This document shows, one piece after another, positions 56,077 through 56,601 of a stretch of 56,601 nt of DNA (positions are counted from its first letter, which is position 1; each line of letters starts with the position of its first letter). The position numbers and the translations under genes were made by a program. Below the pieces are notes generated by a model, which did not search any database, was not told where the DNA came from, and was given only the letters and a program-made list of their open reading frames with translations. The DNA lies in assembly GCF_000577815.1 (NCBI RefSeq), contig NZ_CBYM010000023.1, forward strand, positions 1-56,601. The letters are read 5' to 3'. Origin of the DNA: Clostridium saudiense. Lineage in GTDB: Bacteria; Bacillota; Clostridia; Clostridiales; Clostridiaceae.

Positions 56077-56601
56077 TTAATCATTATCGCTTTTACATAA
56101 AAGTCTAAACTTACATTGACCACATTTATAACTCTTTTGTGTTTTTTCAAAAACACTTTTTTCTTTCGGCTTATTTAAACTAATATCATCTAAATAATAA
56201 TTTATAATTTTTAAATCATTATCAACTTTTGCTTTTATATACTCAATATCTTCGCTTTTAAATATAATTTCCTCAGAATGACCTTCTAATAAATATTCAA
56301 CTCTCCCCTTAATTCGTGAATAATGAATATCATATTTTTTCATTACATACCATGCATAAACAAGTAATTGTTCTTTATCATCTTCAGAAGGTTTTCCCGT
56401 TTTCCAATCTACAATTACATAATAACCATCAGGACTTTTGTATAGTAAATCTATTTTTGAATAAACCTTTAAGCTATCATGGTTAAAACTACTAAATATA
56501 TCTTCATCATTTTCGATAATTATAGTTTCATTATTTAATATTTCTTCAAAAGTTGTTGAAACATAGAAACTATTAACACATTGAATCAATCTTTCTTTTA
56601 A
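56077..56601 (-). CDS. PD-(D/E)XK nuclease C-terminal part (truncated at the window edge)
   Basis: The reading frame is open to the end of the window, so this is only the C-terminal 174 codons. The catalytic region is IDLLYKSPDGYYVIVDWKTGK (Asp, then DxK) followed by the QLLVYAWY helix motif. The ending CGQCKFRLLC supplies three cysteines of the RecB/Cas4/AddB-like iron-sulfur ligand set; the fourth would be N-terminal and outside the window. A RecB-like helicase-nuclease or a stand-alone Dna2/Cas4-like nuclease are both possible. Confidence 0.82.
   Translation of the reverse strand, partial: LKERLIQCVNSFYVSTTFEEILNNETIIIENDEDIFSSFNHDSLKVYSKIDLLYKSPDGYYVIVDWKTGKPSEDDKEQLLVYAWYVMKKYDIHYSRIKGRVEYLLEGHSEEIIFKSEDIEYIKAKVDNDLKIINYYLDDISLNKPKEKSVFEKTQKSYKCGQCKFRLLCKSDND

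Overview
The window is AT-rich chromosomal DNA from a spore-forming Firmicute, most likely Clostridium sensu stricto. The evidence is an alpha/beta small acid-soluble spore protein, a SpoIVFB-type intramembrane protease, L27 with the Prp cleavage motif, and the clostridial block radC-mreBCD-mrdA-minCDE-rodA. No rRNA, tRNA, CRISPR array, complete insertion sequence or prophage was seen. The last gene runs off the right edge.

Layout. (1) 32-2182: ornithine decarboxylase. (2) 2417-7563: a six-gene minus-strand operon (MerR regulator, membrane-anchored alpha/beta hydrolase, stand-alone condensation-domain protein, acyl carrier protein, phosphopantetheinyl transferase, AMP-forming acyl ligase) with a terminator after it and a 19-bp-spacer MerR-type promoter before it. 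It looks like a minimal carrier-protein pathway making an acyl amide or ester, and is the best candidate for an undescribed system. (3) 7803-14726: accessory genes (PilZ protein, HxlR regulator, PPOX flavoprotein, YhhN and TMEM164/YwaF-like membrane proteins, MacB-like ABC fusion) with several strong hairpins. (4) 14875-20780: rRNA methyltransferase, RDD protein, lipoprotein, ComEA-like protein, D,D-carboxypeptidase, RluA-type pseudouridine synthase. (5) 20848-30307: conserved block LCP protein, yqeK, nadD, yhbY, obg, rpmA, prp, rplU, RNase G, and two radical-SAM-associated genes. (6) 30473-42211: spoIVFB, a small membrane protein, rodA, minE/D/C, mrdA, mreD/C/B, radC, maf. (7) 42485-56601: SPOR protein, pepD, pyk, rpsA, CBS protein, exonuclease, membrane MutS homologue, SbcCD/YhaNO-like pair, SASP, a small membrane protein and a PD-(D/E)XK nuclease fragment.

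How they work together. Blocks 5 and 6 couple ribosome biogenesis, division-site placement and cell-elongation genes in near-continuous minus-strand operons. Block 2 carries every part needed to activate an acid, load it on a carrier and transfer it to an acceptor; the neighbouring ornithine decarboxylase could supply a diamine acceptor, but that link is inference. Many start codons were moved inward from the longest ORF because a GGAGG-type ribosome binding site sits directly before the internal start.
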